DNA of 64,000 nucleotides from Clostridium sp. CAG:628. GTDB lineage: Bacteria; Bacillota_I; Bacilli_A; RF39; UBA660. Position numbers and translations under genes: made by a program. Of this stretch, positions 1 through 7,288 are shown one piece after another. Position 1 is the first letter of the stretch. The number at the start of each line of letters is the position of its first letter. The stretch is from positions 1 to 64,000 of the forward strand of contig FR902241.1 in assembly GCA_000438415.1 (NCBI GenBank), given 5' to 3'. The notes under the pieces are model-generated. The model worked only from the letters and a program-made list of their open reading frames with translations, did no database searches and was not told the DNA's origin.

Positions 1-116
1 TAGCAACCACTAATATTGTTTGTTTTTTCTGCATAAACATTAACTCCTTTTAGTACTTTATTTTGTACTATGGTTGAAGATATATAACTTAATTTATTTA
101 CATAATTATTAGTCAT
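1..116 (-). CDS. Small leader-type ORF, about 38 aa (3' end at window edge)
   Basis: This short ORF begins at an ATG at 116 preceded by a perfect AGGAGG (126-131) and a strong promoter (151-179). The peptide starts MTNNYVNK and ends ...NNISGC, followed by TA at the window edge, most likely a stop. I do not recognise a family. The promoter, ribosome-binding site and first eight codons recur at 8774-8861 upstream of miaB, and the last codons (AGTGGTTGCTA) resemble the 3' ends of the sequence at 8760 and of the gene ending at 43881. It could be a real small peptide, a leader peptide, or a deletion relic of a larger exported protein. The expression signals are convincing; the function is unknown. 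Confidence 0.5.
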   Translation of the reverse strand, partial: MTNNYVNKLSYISSTIVQNKVLKGVNVYAEKTNNISGC

Positions 117-150
117 ATTGTATATCCTCCTCTACTCTTAAACTAATAAA

Positions 151-179
151 AGTATACCAAAAAAGAGTACTCTTTTCAA
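151..179 (-). promoter_or_regulatory. Promoter of the small ORF, nested in a terminator
   Basis: On the minus strand TTGAAA (179-174) lies 17 bp from TATACT (156-151), with TGG just before the -10 (extended -10). The -35 box lies in the loop of the terminator of the exporter gene that ends at 185. Confidence 0.75.
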
Positions 180-185
180 GTACCC
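159..185 (-). terminator. Rho-independent terminator of the RND exporter gene
   Basis: GGGTACT pairs with AGTACTC (one G-U) around a 7-nt loop, followed by six T. The 5' arm begins inside the stop codon of the exporter. Confidence 0.7.
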
Positions 186-3100
186 TATTTAAATAAATTT
201 TTTAATCTAGTCCAAAATGTTGTTTTAGTTTCTACTTTAATATCATTATTACTCTTACTTGTATCTTTTACACTATCTAATAAATATATAAATTTAGTTT
301 CTCCTTCACCATTATTACCAGCAAATGAAATATAATTTCTTCCTAGATCTAATGTAGAAGATAATCTACTTTCAAAATCTTTACCATCATTAATAAATAC
401 TTGATATAACTTAGTTATTCCTTCACTATTATACTCACTAATTCCATCACTTAAAGAAACTAATCCATTACTAAGTTTATCAATATTAACATATAATTCA
501 TTTAAACTAGTTTTTGTTTCATTAATTAAGTTTTCAGTAATACTATTAGCTAACTTTTCACTCAAGTTACTTGCAACACTAATCGCAGTTTCTTTGCTAA
601 CACTTACACTAACTTCTTTACTAACTTTTTCTGCTACATAACTACTTACCATATTAGTTAAACTACCAAAGTATTTAAGAGCCTTATCATTTTTAATTAC
701 ATTACAACTATTAATTTGTTCAGGAGTCATACTACCACCTTGACCTAGCACAGATTTACCAATTTCACAAGAAATATAATCATCATACTCATTAACTTCT
801 TTTAAATAACTAACTAATTCTTGAGTAACCTTTCCTTCTAAAGTCAGATCCCCATTTTCTAAAGAAACTTTAACTTCATTCCAAACTTTTTCACTCAACA
901 TTTTATTATATTCACTTGTATAGATAGAACTTACTTTTTTAATACTATTATTTTTAATATAATTAATTTTATCTTCATCTAAAACATTATCTACACTTAA
1001 ATTATCTATATTACTATTTAAAACACCCTTTAATGTAATACTACCATCACTTAATAATTTAGAACTTTCTTCTATTAAATCCATATTCTCCTTTAAATTA
1101 TTTAACTTACTATATAAACTACTTAAATTAAATTTATTAATTTTACTCTTAGATATACTTATTGGACTACTTACAACATATAAACTATTTAATTCAAATT
1201 TCTCTGTATTAAAAGATATAATAGTTTCATTAAGACTTTCATCACTTATATTAAAAGATTTATTTATATATGGAAAAGCAACACCTGTTACAAAAGTTTT
1301 ATTTCCATTTATTATAGTTTTACCATTACTTATAGTAATATCTTTATTTACAGTATTATCTAAATATGTAGCAGTTACTACTACAAATGGTGTATAAATA
1401 TACTCATTCTTACCATTAATACTTTTTAAATACTTTGAATTATTAGTATAATTAATAATAATATCTACTTTACCACTTTTACCAATTATACTATGTAAAT
1501 CTTTAACTTCTCCATTTAACTTATAAGTTATTTTAAAACTAATAGGTTGCTCACTATCTAAAGTACCCTTATATAAAACATTATTCTTTTTAGTACTCCA
1601 AGTTAAATAATTATTTTCTTTTACATAACTAGTTTGACTATTTAAATTAGTTATATTACTAAGTAATGTATAATCTTCTATACTTTCTAATTCATTATTA
1701 TTTATTATACTTTCATTAACTATTACTTCTTTAGTACTTCCATCACTATTAAGTTTAGTAAATACTGTCTCCTCTTTAGTTAATGCAAATAAACTTGTTG
1801 GTAAACATATTAAACTCAATAATACTACACTTGCTAATTTAACTTTTTTATTCATTTTAACACCACTCTCTTTCTTAGTTATCAATTTATCAAATATTAA
1901 TAATATTGAAGGCAATACAGTTAATACTACTATCATACTAATAATAGCACCTCTACTAATTAAAGTACATAAACTACCTACCATCTCTAAATCACTATAT
2001 AATCCTACTCCAAATGTTGCTGCAAAGAAACACATTCCACTAACAATTATTGAAGTACTTGCATATTTTAAAGTCTCCTTAATAGCAGGTATCTTATCCA
2101 TACTCTTTCTATTTCTTATATATGTTGTTGTTAAAAGTATTGCATAGTCTATTGTAGCACCAAGTTGTATTGTACCTAATGTAATAGGCGCTACGAAAGG
2201 TAAAACATTTCCACCAAAGTATGAGATACTTAAATTTGTAAATATTGCAAACTCTATTGCTAGTACTAATAATATTGGAAGAATTAATCCCTTTAAAATT
2301 ATTACTAATATAAGTAAAATACTTATTACACTCCAAGTATTAACATTTTTAAAGTCATTATCACTTATTTTAATTAAATCTTTCATAAGTGCCCCTTCTC
2401 CAGCAACTATACTATCTTTATCATACTTTTTAACTATATCATTAACAATAGGAATTTGATTATTTAATTCATCACTTGCTACTTCATATATAGAATTTAC
2501 AAGTATTAATTTATATTTATCACTTTCCATAATATTTAATAAATCTTCTGGAATTACTTCTACTGGAACACCTAAACTATTTACATCATTTATACTAAGT
2601 ACTAAATTAATCCCTTTAACATGTTTTAACTCATTAGTTAAATCATTTAATTCATTATTAGAAATATTCTTATTAACTAATATCATTTCAGGACTAACTA
2701 TATTAAATTTATCTTTTATTATTTCATTAGTTTTAATACTCTCTAAAGTTTTAGGTAGAGACTCATCCATCTTATAATATACTTCTACTTTAGAGTTTGC
2801 TTTATATAAAGGAAATAATAATACTAAGAATATTATAAATATTACTTTATAATGTTTTACTACAAAGTCATTTACTTTAGTTAATGGCTTAATAACTAGT
2901 TTATGAGAAGTTTTTTCTAATAACTTATCAAATGTTAGTAAAAGTGCTGGAAATAATGTCAACACTGTAATAAGTCCTAACAATACACCCTTAGCCATTA
3001 CTATACCTAAATCTTTTCCTAAAGTAAGTTCCATTAAACAAAGTACTAAAAATCCTGCAATTGTTGTTAAAGAACTTCCTATTACTGAAGAAAATGTTTC

Positions 3101-3910
3101 ACTTATAGCACTCTCCATTGCAAGAGTTTTATCCATAGTACATTTTTTATTTTCATATGAATGATATAAGAAAATAGAAAAATCTGTTGTAACACCTAGT
3201 TGTAAAACTGCAACTAAAGCCTTAGTTATATAACTTATTTCTCCTAAAAATATATTAGTCCCTAAATTATATAATATAGCAACACCAATATTTAATAGAA
3301 GTAATATAGGTACTATATAAGAGTCCAAACTAATTGATAAAACTATAATACATAATATTACTGCTATTACTATATAGATAGCAATTTCACTATTAGATAA
3401 ATTCATTGTATCTAATACCATACTACTCATTCCACCAACATTAATATCATCAGATAAATTTCTTATTTCACTTACTGCATCAATTGTTTCTTCACTACTA
3501 GTACTACCACTAAATGTAACAAGAAGTAAATTTGATTTATCACTATTTAAATGACTTGTTATATCATTTGGTAACATTTCAATTGGAATTGTACTACCTA
3601 CTACATCATATAAACTTACTACTTTGTTAACACCACTTACATTTCTTATTTTATCTTCAAGTTTTAAAATACTCTCTCCACTCATGTTGTCCGCTACTAC
3701 CATTGCATAAGCACCCATTTTAAAATCTTCTGTAAGTATATCTTGTCCTTTCATAGTTTCAATATCACTTGGTAAATAAACTAAAATATCATAGTTAACT
3801 TTAGTTAATTTAATACCAATAAGTGATAATAAAAGTAATATACTTGAAATAATTAATACTACACTTTTATTTTTACAAATAAATTCACTAAATTTTTTCA
3901 TTTTCACCAC
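185..3910 (-). CDS. RND/MMPL-family exporter fused to a large extracytoplasmic C-terminal module
   Basis: A predicted 1241-aa membrane protein. Residues 1 to about 680 carry two MMPL/RND halves: each has an N-terminal transmembrane helix, an extracytoplasmic domain and a block of several hydrophobic helices (about 175-330 and 525-670). This is the size of a normal MMPL exporter. Residue 686 is a methionine (position 1855) followed by a classic signal-peptide-like segment (MNKKVKLASVVLLSLICL) and about 530 residues of Ser/Asn/Lys-rich extracytoplasmic sequence ending in a basic tail. That second part looks like a separate secreted partner fused in frame. Transport of lipids, peptides or drugs is possible; the substrate is unknown. 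A divergent TetR-type gene (4074) probably controls it. The start has a GGGTGGTG ribosome-binding site. Confidence 0.8.
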   Translation of the reverse strand: MVKMKKFSEFICKNKSVVLIISSILLLLSLIGIKLTKVNYDILVYLPSDIETMKGQDILTEDFKMGAYAMVVADNMSGESILKLEDKIRNVSGVNKVVSLYDVVGSTIPIEMLPNDITSHLNSDKSNLLLVTFSGSTSSEETIDAVSEIRNLSDDINVGGMSSMVLDTMNLSNSEIAIYIVIAVILCIIVLSISLDSYIVPILLLLNIGVAILYNLGTNIFLGEISYITKALVAVLQLGVTTDFSIFLYHSYENKKCTMDKTLAMESAISETFSSVIGSSLTTIAGFLVLCLMELTLGKDLGIVMAKGVLLGLITVLTLFPALLLTFDKLLEKTSHKLVIKPLTKVNDFVVKHYKVIFIIFLVLLFPLYKANSKVEVYYKMDESLPKTLESIKTNEIIKDKFNIVSPEMILVNKNISNNELNDLTNELKHVKGINLVLSINDVNSLGVPVEVIPEDLLNIMESDKYKLILVNSIYEVASDELNNQIPIVNDIVKKYDKDSIVAGEGALMKDLIKISDNDFKNVNTWSVISILLILVIILKGLILPILLVLAIEFAIFTNLSISYFGGNVLPFVAPITLGTIQLGATIDYAILLTTTYIRNRKSMDKIPAIKETLKYASTSIIVSGMCFFAATFGVGLYSDLEMVGSLCTLISRGAIISMIVVLTVLPSILLIFDKLITKKESGVKMNKKVKLASVVLLSLICLPTSLFALTKEETVFTKLNSDGSTKEVIVNESIINNNELESIEDYTLLSNITNLNSQTSYVKENNYLTWSTKKNNVLYKGTLDSEQPISFKITYKLNGEVKDLHSIIGKSGKVDIIINYTNNSKYLKSINGKNEYIYTPFVVVTATYLDNTVNKDITISNGKTIINGNKTFVTGVAFPYINKSFNISDESLNETIISFNTEKFELNSLYVVSSPISISKSKINKFNLSSLYSKLNNLKENMDLIEESSKLLSDGSITLKGVLNSNIDNLSVDNVLDEDKINYIKNNSIKKVSSIYTSEYNKMLSEKVWNEVKVSLENGDLTLEGKVTQELVSYLKEVNEYDDYISCEIGKSVLGQGGSMTPEQINSCNVIKNDKALKYFGSLTNMVSSYVAEKVSKEVSVSVSKETAISVASNLSEKLANSITENLINETKTSLNELYVNIDKLSNGLVSLSDGISEYNSEGITKLYQVFINDGKDFESRLSSTLDLGRNYISFAGNNGEGETKFIYLLDSVKDTSKSNNDIKVETKTTFWTRLKNLFK

Positions 3911-4029
3911 CCAGTATTGAATTTTATTATATTATTAATAAAAAATGAATATCATAAGAAATATTATGTATGTTATCAAACACTTTTATATTTTTTGTAT
4001 TAGTAAATAATGTACAGATGTCTTTTATC

Positions 4030-4058
4030 TTTACAAGTGTATTAATAAATTGTATAAT
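4030..4058 (+). promoter_or_regulatory. Promoter of the TetR-type regulator
   Basis: TTTACA (4030-4035), 17 bp, TATAAT (4053-4058). An upstream in-frame ATG-like codon at 4050 overlaps the -10 box, so translation must begin at 4074. Confidence 0.8.
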
Positions 4059-4073
4059 AAACTTGGTGAATTT

Positions 4074-4637
4074 ATGAAAGAAGATCTAAGAATTACTAAA
4101 ACTAAAAAATTACTTTATGAAACATTAATTAGTTTAATGGAAGAAAAAAGTTTTGAAGAAATTAAAGTAAGTGATATATGTAAAAAAGCACTTATTAACA
4201 GAAGTACTTTTTATAGTCATTATAGTGATAAATACGAATTATTTATGGAATTAATTAATACTTTAAAACTAAGTTTATTTAATAGTTTAAATACTAATAT
4301 AAATAATGTTAATACTAGAGAATATTTTATAGAACTTATTAGTATTTTACTTAATCATATAGATGACAAAAAGAATATTTATTATTCTATATTAATTAAT
4401 AATAGAAATAGCATAATTACTGATATTATATTAGATGTTGTTAGTAAAGATATTAACAGTAGAATTACTAATGATAAAATAAGCACTAATAATATTCCTA
4501 CTGAAATAGTTTCTAAATTTTATTTGGGTGCAGTTATATCTATTGGTATAGAATATTTAGAAAGTAAAAATAAATACTCTAAAGAAGATATGATAAAGTA
4601 TATAGATAAATTAATTCCAAGTAATATAAATCTATAA
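4074..4637 (+). CDS. TetR/AcrR-family transcriptional regulator
   Basis: A 187-aa protein with an N-terminal helix-turn-helix of TetR type: the segment IKVSDICKKALINRSTFYSHY around residues 30-50 is the typical recognition region, and the rest is an all-helical ligand-binding domain. It resembles the DhaS/TetR_C_33 type common in Firmicutes. I chose the ATG at 4074 because GGTGA sits six bases upstream and the promoter's -10 box covers any earlier start. It is transcribed divergently from the RND exporter across about 160 bp, the usual layout of a local efflux repressor. Its ligand cannot be told from sequence. Confidence 0.9.
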   Translation: MKEDLRITKTKKLLYETLISLMEEKSFEEIKVSDICKKALINRSTFYSHYSDKYELFMELINTLKLSLFNSLNTNINNVNTREYFIELISILLNHIDDKKNIYYSILINNRNSIITDIILDVVSKDINSRITNDKISTNNIPTEIVSKFYLGAVISIGIEYLESKNKYSKEDMIKYIDKLIPSNINL

Positions 4638-4641
4638 ATAG

Positions 4642-4670
4642 TTGTTTTATATTAGTTATTATGGTATCAT
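4642..4670 (+). promoter_or_regulatory. Promoter of a candidate small RNA
   Basis: TTGTTT (4642-4647), 17-bp spacer ending in TGG, TATCAT (4665-4670). No ORF of note follows before the terminator at 4785. Confidence 0.55.
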
Positions 4671-4676
4671 GTATAC

Positions 4677-4785
4677 ATGAAGAAAATCTTCATATAATAT
4701 TATAGGAACATTTAATTTCACTGTTAAGTGTAACCTGTTGTGATTTAATTAAGCACCATCTTCGTTAAAATCAGGTGCTTTTTTA
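4677..4785 (+). ncRNA. Candidate small RNA, about 110 nt, family unknown
   Basis: The stretch after tetR has a promoter (4642-4670), no convincing ORF and a clear terminator (AGCACC at 4752-4757 pairing GGTGCT at 4774-4779, then a T run). The predicted 5' end folds into a 7-bp hairpin, ATGAAGA/TCTTCAT around AAA (4677-4693). A second pairing, TGATTT (4741-4746) with AAATCA (4768-4773), would enclose the 5' arm of the terminator and exclude it, so the RNA could switch between two folds. No gene on this strand follows closely, which favours a free small RNA over a leader. It does not look like 6S, SRP RNA or tmRNA. Confidence 0.5.
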
Positions 4786-4839
4786 TTTATGCGATATTAT
4801 AATGTAAATTAATAAAAAAACAAATATTTTTTCACATAC

Positions 4840-4870
4840 AAAAACACTTAATTTTAAGTTAAGTGTTTTT
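4840..4870. terminator. Bidirectional terminator between the sRNA and spoVIF
   Basis: AAAACACTTAA pairs with TTAAGTGTTTT; A/T runs on both sides allow use on either strand. It follows the stop of the minus-strand gene at 4874. Confidence 0.7.
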
Positions 4871-4873
4871 AAT

Positions 4874-5113
4874 TTAAACATATTTTTCTATATCTTTTGG
4901 TACTTTATCACTAATTACCATATTAACTATTTTATCTTCTTTTTCTTTACTTACTTCTTTTCCAGTAAGTTCACTTATCTCACCAATAATATTTCTTAAA
5001 GTATTCTCATTTTTAATGTCTCCCTCTTGAAGTTCTTTAGCAAGTCTAATAATAGTATCTTTACTAACATTAGTCTTTTTTTCTATCCTTTCAAATAAAT
5101 CTTCCTTACCCAT
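4874..5113 (-). CDS. spoVIF: Stage VI sporulation protein F homologue
   Basis: A 79-aa soluble protein matching the short SpoVIF family over its whole length: it opens with LFERIEKKTNVSKDTI, has a central LRNIIGEISELTGKEVSKEKED block and ends in IVNMVISDKVPKDIEKY. Family members act in spore-coat assembly in Bacillus. The ribosome-binding site is AGGTGAT. It follows der, and its -10 box (TATAAT about 20 bp upstream of the start) lies beside the der terminator. With spoIVFA/B, spoIIP and gpr elsewhere in the window it points to a present or recently lost sporulation pathway. Confidence 0.8.
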   Translation of the reverse strand: MGKEDLFERIEKKTNVSKDTIIRLAKELQEGDIKNENTLRNIIGEISELTGKEVSKEKEDKIVNMVISDKVPKDIEKYV

Positions 5114-5141
5114 TTAAATCACCTAATCTATTATATGTAAA

Positions 5142-5165
5142 AAGGTGAACTTTGTTATTCACCTT
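5142..5165 (-). terminator. Terminator of der
   Basis: AAGGTGAA pairs with TTCACCTT followed by T residues; the stop codon of der is in the loop. A TATAAT for spoVIF follows directly. Confidence 0.6.
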
Positions 5166-6456
5166 TATTTTTAAAATTAAGTATTATTGGAGTACCACTA
5201 AAATCTATATTACTTCTTATCTTATTTTCTAAATATCTTTCATAACTAAAATGTATTAATCCTTTAGAATTTACTTCAATATCAAACTTTGGTGGTTTAG
5301 TTCCACTTTGATGTGCAAAATATATTTTAAGTCTTCTACCCTTATAAGATGGTGGTGGTGTTTCAATAAATGCATCTAATACTATTTCATTAATAACACT
5401 AGTTTTTACTTCTTTTGTAGCATTAGCATAACTTTCAAGTACTAAAGGCATAAGTGTACTTATTCTTTTTCTAGTTTTAGCACTTAAAAAACATACTTTA
5501 ACATATGGCATAAATTGAAAATTATCTTTTATTTTCTTTTTCCATAATTTCATTTCTTCATCTTTATTATCTACTGTATCCCATTTATTAACTACAAGTA
5601 CTAAAGCCTTACCTGCTTCAATAGCATAACCAGCAATATGTTTATCATGTTCAATTATTCCTTCTTCAGCATTAATTACAAGAATACACACATCACTTCT
5701 ATCAATTGCTTTCATACTTCTTAATAAACTATACTTTTCTACACTTTCATATATCTTACCTTTTTTTCTAAGTCCAGCAGTATCAATTAAAACATACTCA
5801 TTTTTATCATAAGTTAAAATTGTATCAATTGCGTCTCTTGTAGTACCAGCAACATCACTTACTATTACTCTTTCTTCATTTAACAAGGCATTAACTAAAC
5901 TAGATTTACCAACATTAGGTCTACCTATTACACTAAATTTAAGTCTATCATCAACTTTATCTTCCTCTAAATTAAAATCTTTAGTAGAAGTATCTAATAA
6001 ATTACTTATTCCAATATTATGTTCAGCAGAAATAGTTATATATTCATCAAATCCAAGAGTATAAAAGTCATACTGATTTTCCAAAGTTAACTTGTTATCT
6101 GATTTATTAATAGCCACAATTACTCTTTTATTAGATTTTCTTAACATATTCCTAATTAATAAATCATTAGAAGTAACTCCTTCTTTACCATCTACTACAA
6201 ATATAATAACATCACTTTCATCTATTCCAAGCATTACTTGTGCTTTTATTTCTTCATTAAAGTCACCATCACTATAGTCAAGTCCTCCAGTATCTATTAA
6301 ATAAAATGATGTATCTTTATAAGTTGCTTTACTATATATTCTATCTCTTGTAACTCCAGGAGTATCTTCAATTATAGAAACTTTTTTACCAACTATTCTA
6401 TTAAATAAAGTACTCTTTCCTACATTAGGTTTACCTACTAAACATATTGTTTTCAT
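5155..6456 (-). CDS. der: Ribosome-assembly GTPase Der (EngA)
   Basis: A 433-aa double GTPase needed for assembly of the 50S subunit. It carries two P-loops (GKPNVGKS near residue 8 and GRPNVGKS near 180), each followed by a DTGGL or DTAGL switch II motif, an NKWD specificity motif near 295, and the C-terminal KH-like domain. I placed the start at the ATG at 6456: AAAGGGG sits seven bases upstream, while the longer frame would start at a TTG at 6474 inside the ribosome-binding region. Length and domain order are those of the family. Confidence 0.96.
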   Translation of the reverse strand: MKTICLVGKPNVGKSTLFNRIVGKKVSIIEDTPGVTRDRIYSKATYKDTSFYLIDTGGLDYSDGDFNEEIKAQVMLGIDESDVIIFVVDGKEGVTSNDLLIRNMLRKSNKRVIVAINKSDNKLTLENQYDFYTLGFDEYITISAEHNIGISNLLDTSTKDFNLEEDKVDDRLKFSVIGRPNVGKSSLVNALLNEERVIVSDVAGTTRDAIDTILTYDKNEYVLIDTAGLRKKGKIYESVEKYSLLRSMKAIDRSDVCILVINAEEGIIEHDKHIAGYAIEAGKALVLVVNKWDTVDNKDEEMKLWKKKIKDNFQFMPYVKVCFLSAKTRKRISTLMPLVLESYANATKEVKTSVINEIVLDAFIETPPPSYKGRRLKIYFAHQSGTKPPKFDIEVNSKGLIHFSYERYLENKIRSNIDFSGTPIILNFKNKGE

Positions 6457-6510
6457 AACTTTTCCCCTTTCCAAAATTAATTGTTCTTTATTTTACCACA
6501 AAACTAATAA

Positions 6511-6536
6511 AATTAAAAGTGCAAATTTTGCACTTT
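6511..6536 (-). terminator. Terminator of the pseudopilin gene
   Basis: A 10-bp stem AAAGTGCAAA/TTTGCACTTT followed by a T-rich tract; it begins at the pseudopilin stop codon. Confidence 0.75.
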
Positions 6537-7194
6537 AACATCCTACTTCCCAGGTAACTCCATCATCTGATATCATTTTTGCTACTTCTTTTCCATCTAT
6601 TTTATATACACCAAGTACTCTCCACATGATACCACTATAATATAAATAGTTATTAGGATCATCTTCTTTTTGTCCATCTTCTTCTAAACTATACACACAT
6701 TTTCCATTTTCTACTTTTTTGTTATCATCTGTACAGTCTAACATCTTTTTAATAATAGGTACTAATTCTTTAGGATCAACATTAGTAACACTATCATCAC
6801 TCTTCCATATAGCAATAACACCATTTCCTGTTACTCTTATTAGTATTTCTTCATTATTTAGTCCACTATCTCTAGTGCTATCAGTTGGATCAGACACACA
6901 CCCTTTACTAGTATTTTCTCCAGTACAGCCACTACTTCCATGATCTGTATCTTTCTTTATATATTTTTCATCTAATAATTCATAAACTTTTATAATAGTA
7001 TCCTGTTCAAACTTCTTATCACTACCATATAACTGAGCAGCCACTAATATTTCATCTTTCTTCTCGTTTAAAAGTCTTATATTAATTCTTTTTCTTACAA
7101 GTGTTATACTAGGTATTGCTATAGCAATTACTACTCCAATAAGCGCTATTACAACTAACATTTCTACTAAAGTAAAACCTTTCTTATTCTTCAT
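6535..7194 (-). CDS. Prepilin-like protein (type IV pilin/pseudopilin) with a short C-terminal domain
   Basis: A 219-aa protein with a textbook class III signal: short basic leader KNKKG, then FTLVEMLVVIALIGVVIAIAIP, cut by prepilin peptidase before the Phe and methylated. The globular part contains two Cys in a Gly/Ser-rich loop and a conserved-looking block YYSGIMWRVLGVYKIDG near the end. In gut Firmicutes this WR(V/I)(L/I)G block usually precedes a longer surface domain, so this copy seems C-terminally short, ending GVTWEVGC. It has its own consensus promoter (7221-7249) and terminator. Likely a minor pilin of the type IV pilus/competence-like machine encoded here. Confidence 0.85.
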   Translation of the reverse strand: MKNKKGFTLVEMLVVIALIGVVIAIAIPSITLVRKRINIRLLNEKKDEILVAAQLYGSDKKFEQDTIIKVYELLDEKYIKKDTDHGSSGCTGENTSKGCVSDPTDSTRDSGLNNEEILIRVTGNGVIAIWKSDDSVTNVDPKELVPIIKKMLDCTDDNKKVENGKCVYSLEEDGQKEDDPNNYLYYSGIMWRVLGVYKIDGKEVAKMISDDGVTWEVGC

Positions 7195-7220
7195 AATAAC
7201 ACACTCCTTACTCTAAAATA

Positions 7221-7249
7221 AGTATATAATAAATAAGTTATTTTGTCAA
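7221..7249 (-). promoter_or_regulatory. Promoter of the pseudopilin gene
   Basis: Minus strand TTGACA (7249-7244), 17 bp, TATACT (7226-7221): near-perfect sigma-A consensus. Confidence 0.85.
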
Positions 7250-7258
7250 ACAAAAGAT

Positions 7259-7288
7259 ATAAAAAAAATAGTTGAAAAATCAACTATT
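7259..7288 (-). terminator. Terminator of miaB
   Basis: Nine-bp stem AATAGTTGA/TCAACTATT around a TTTT loop, followed by eight T; it begins at the miaB stop codon. Confidence 0.85.

Noticed and set aside
2109..2336. 75-aa ORF inside the exporter gene
   Set aside because: Same strand, other frame, entirely within the RND coding region, with odd composition and no ribosome-binding site; a shadow.
4050..4073. Longer start for the TetR gene at 4050
   Set aside because: The codon overlaps the -10 box TATAAT (4053-4058); the ATG at 4074 has the ribosome-binding site.
4741..4779. H-type pseudoknot at the end of the candidate sRNA
   Set aside because: The two stems would leave no nucleotides in the third loop, so they are more likely mutually exclusive alternatives than a simultaneous pseudoknot.
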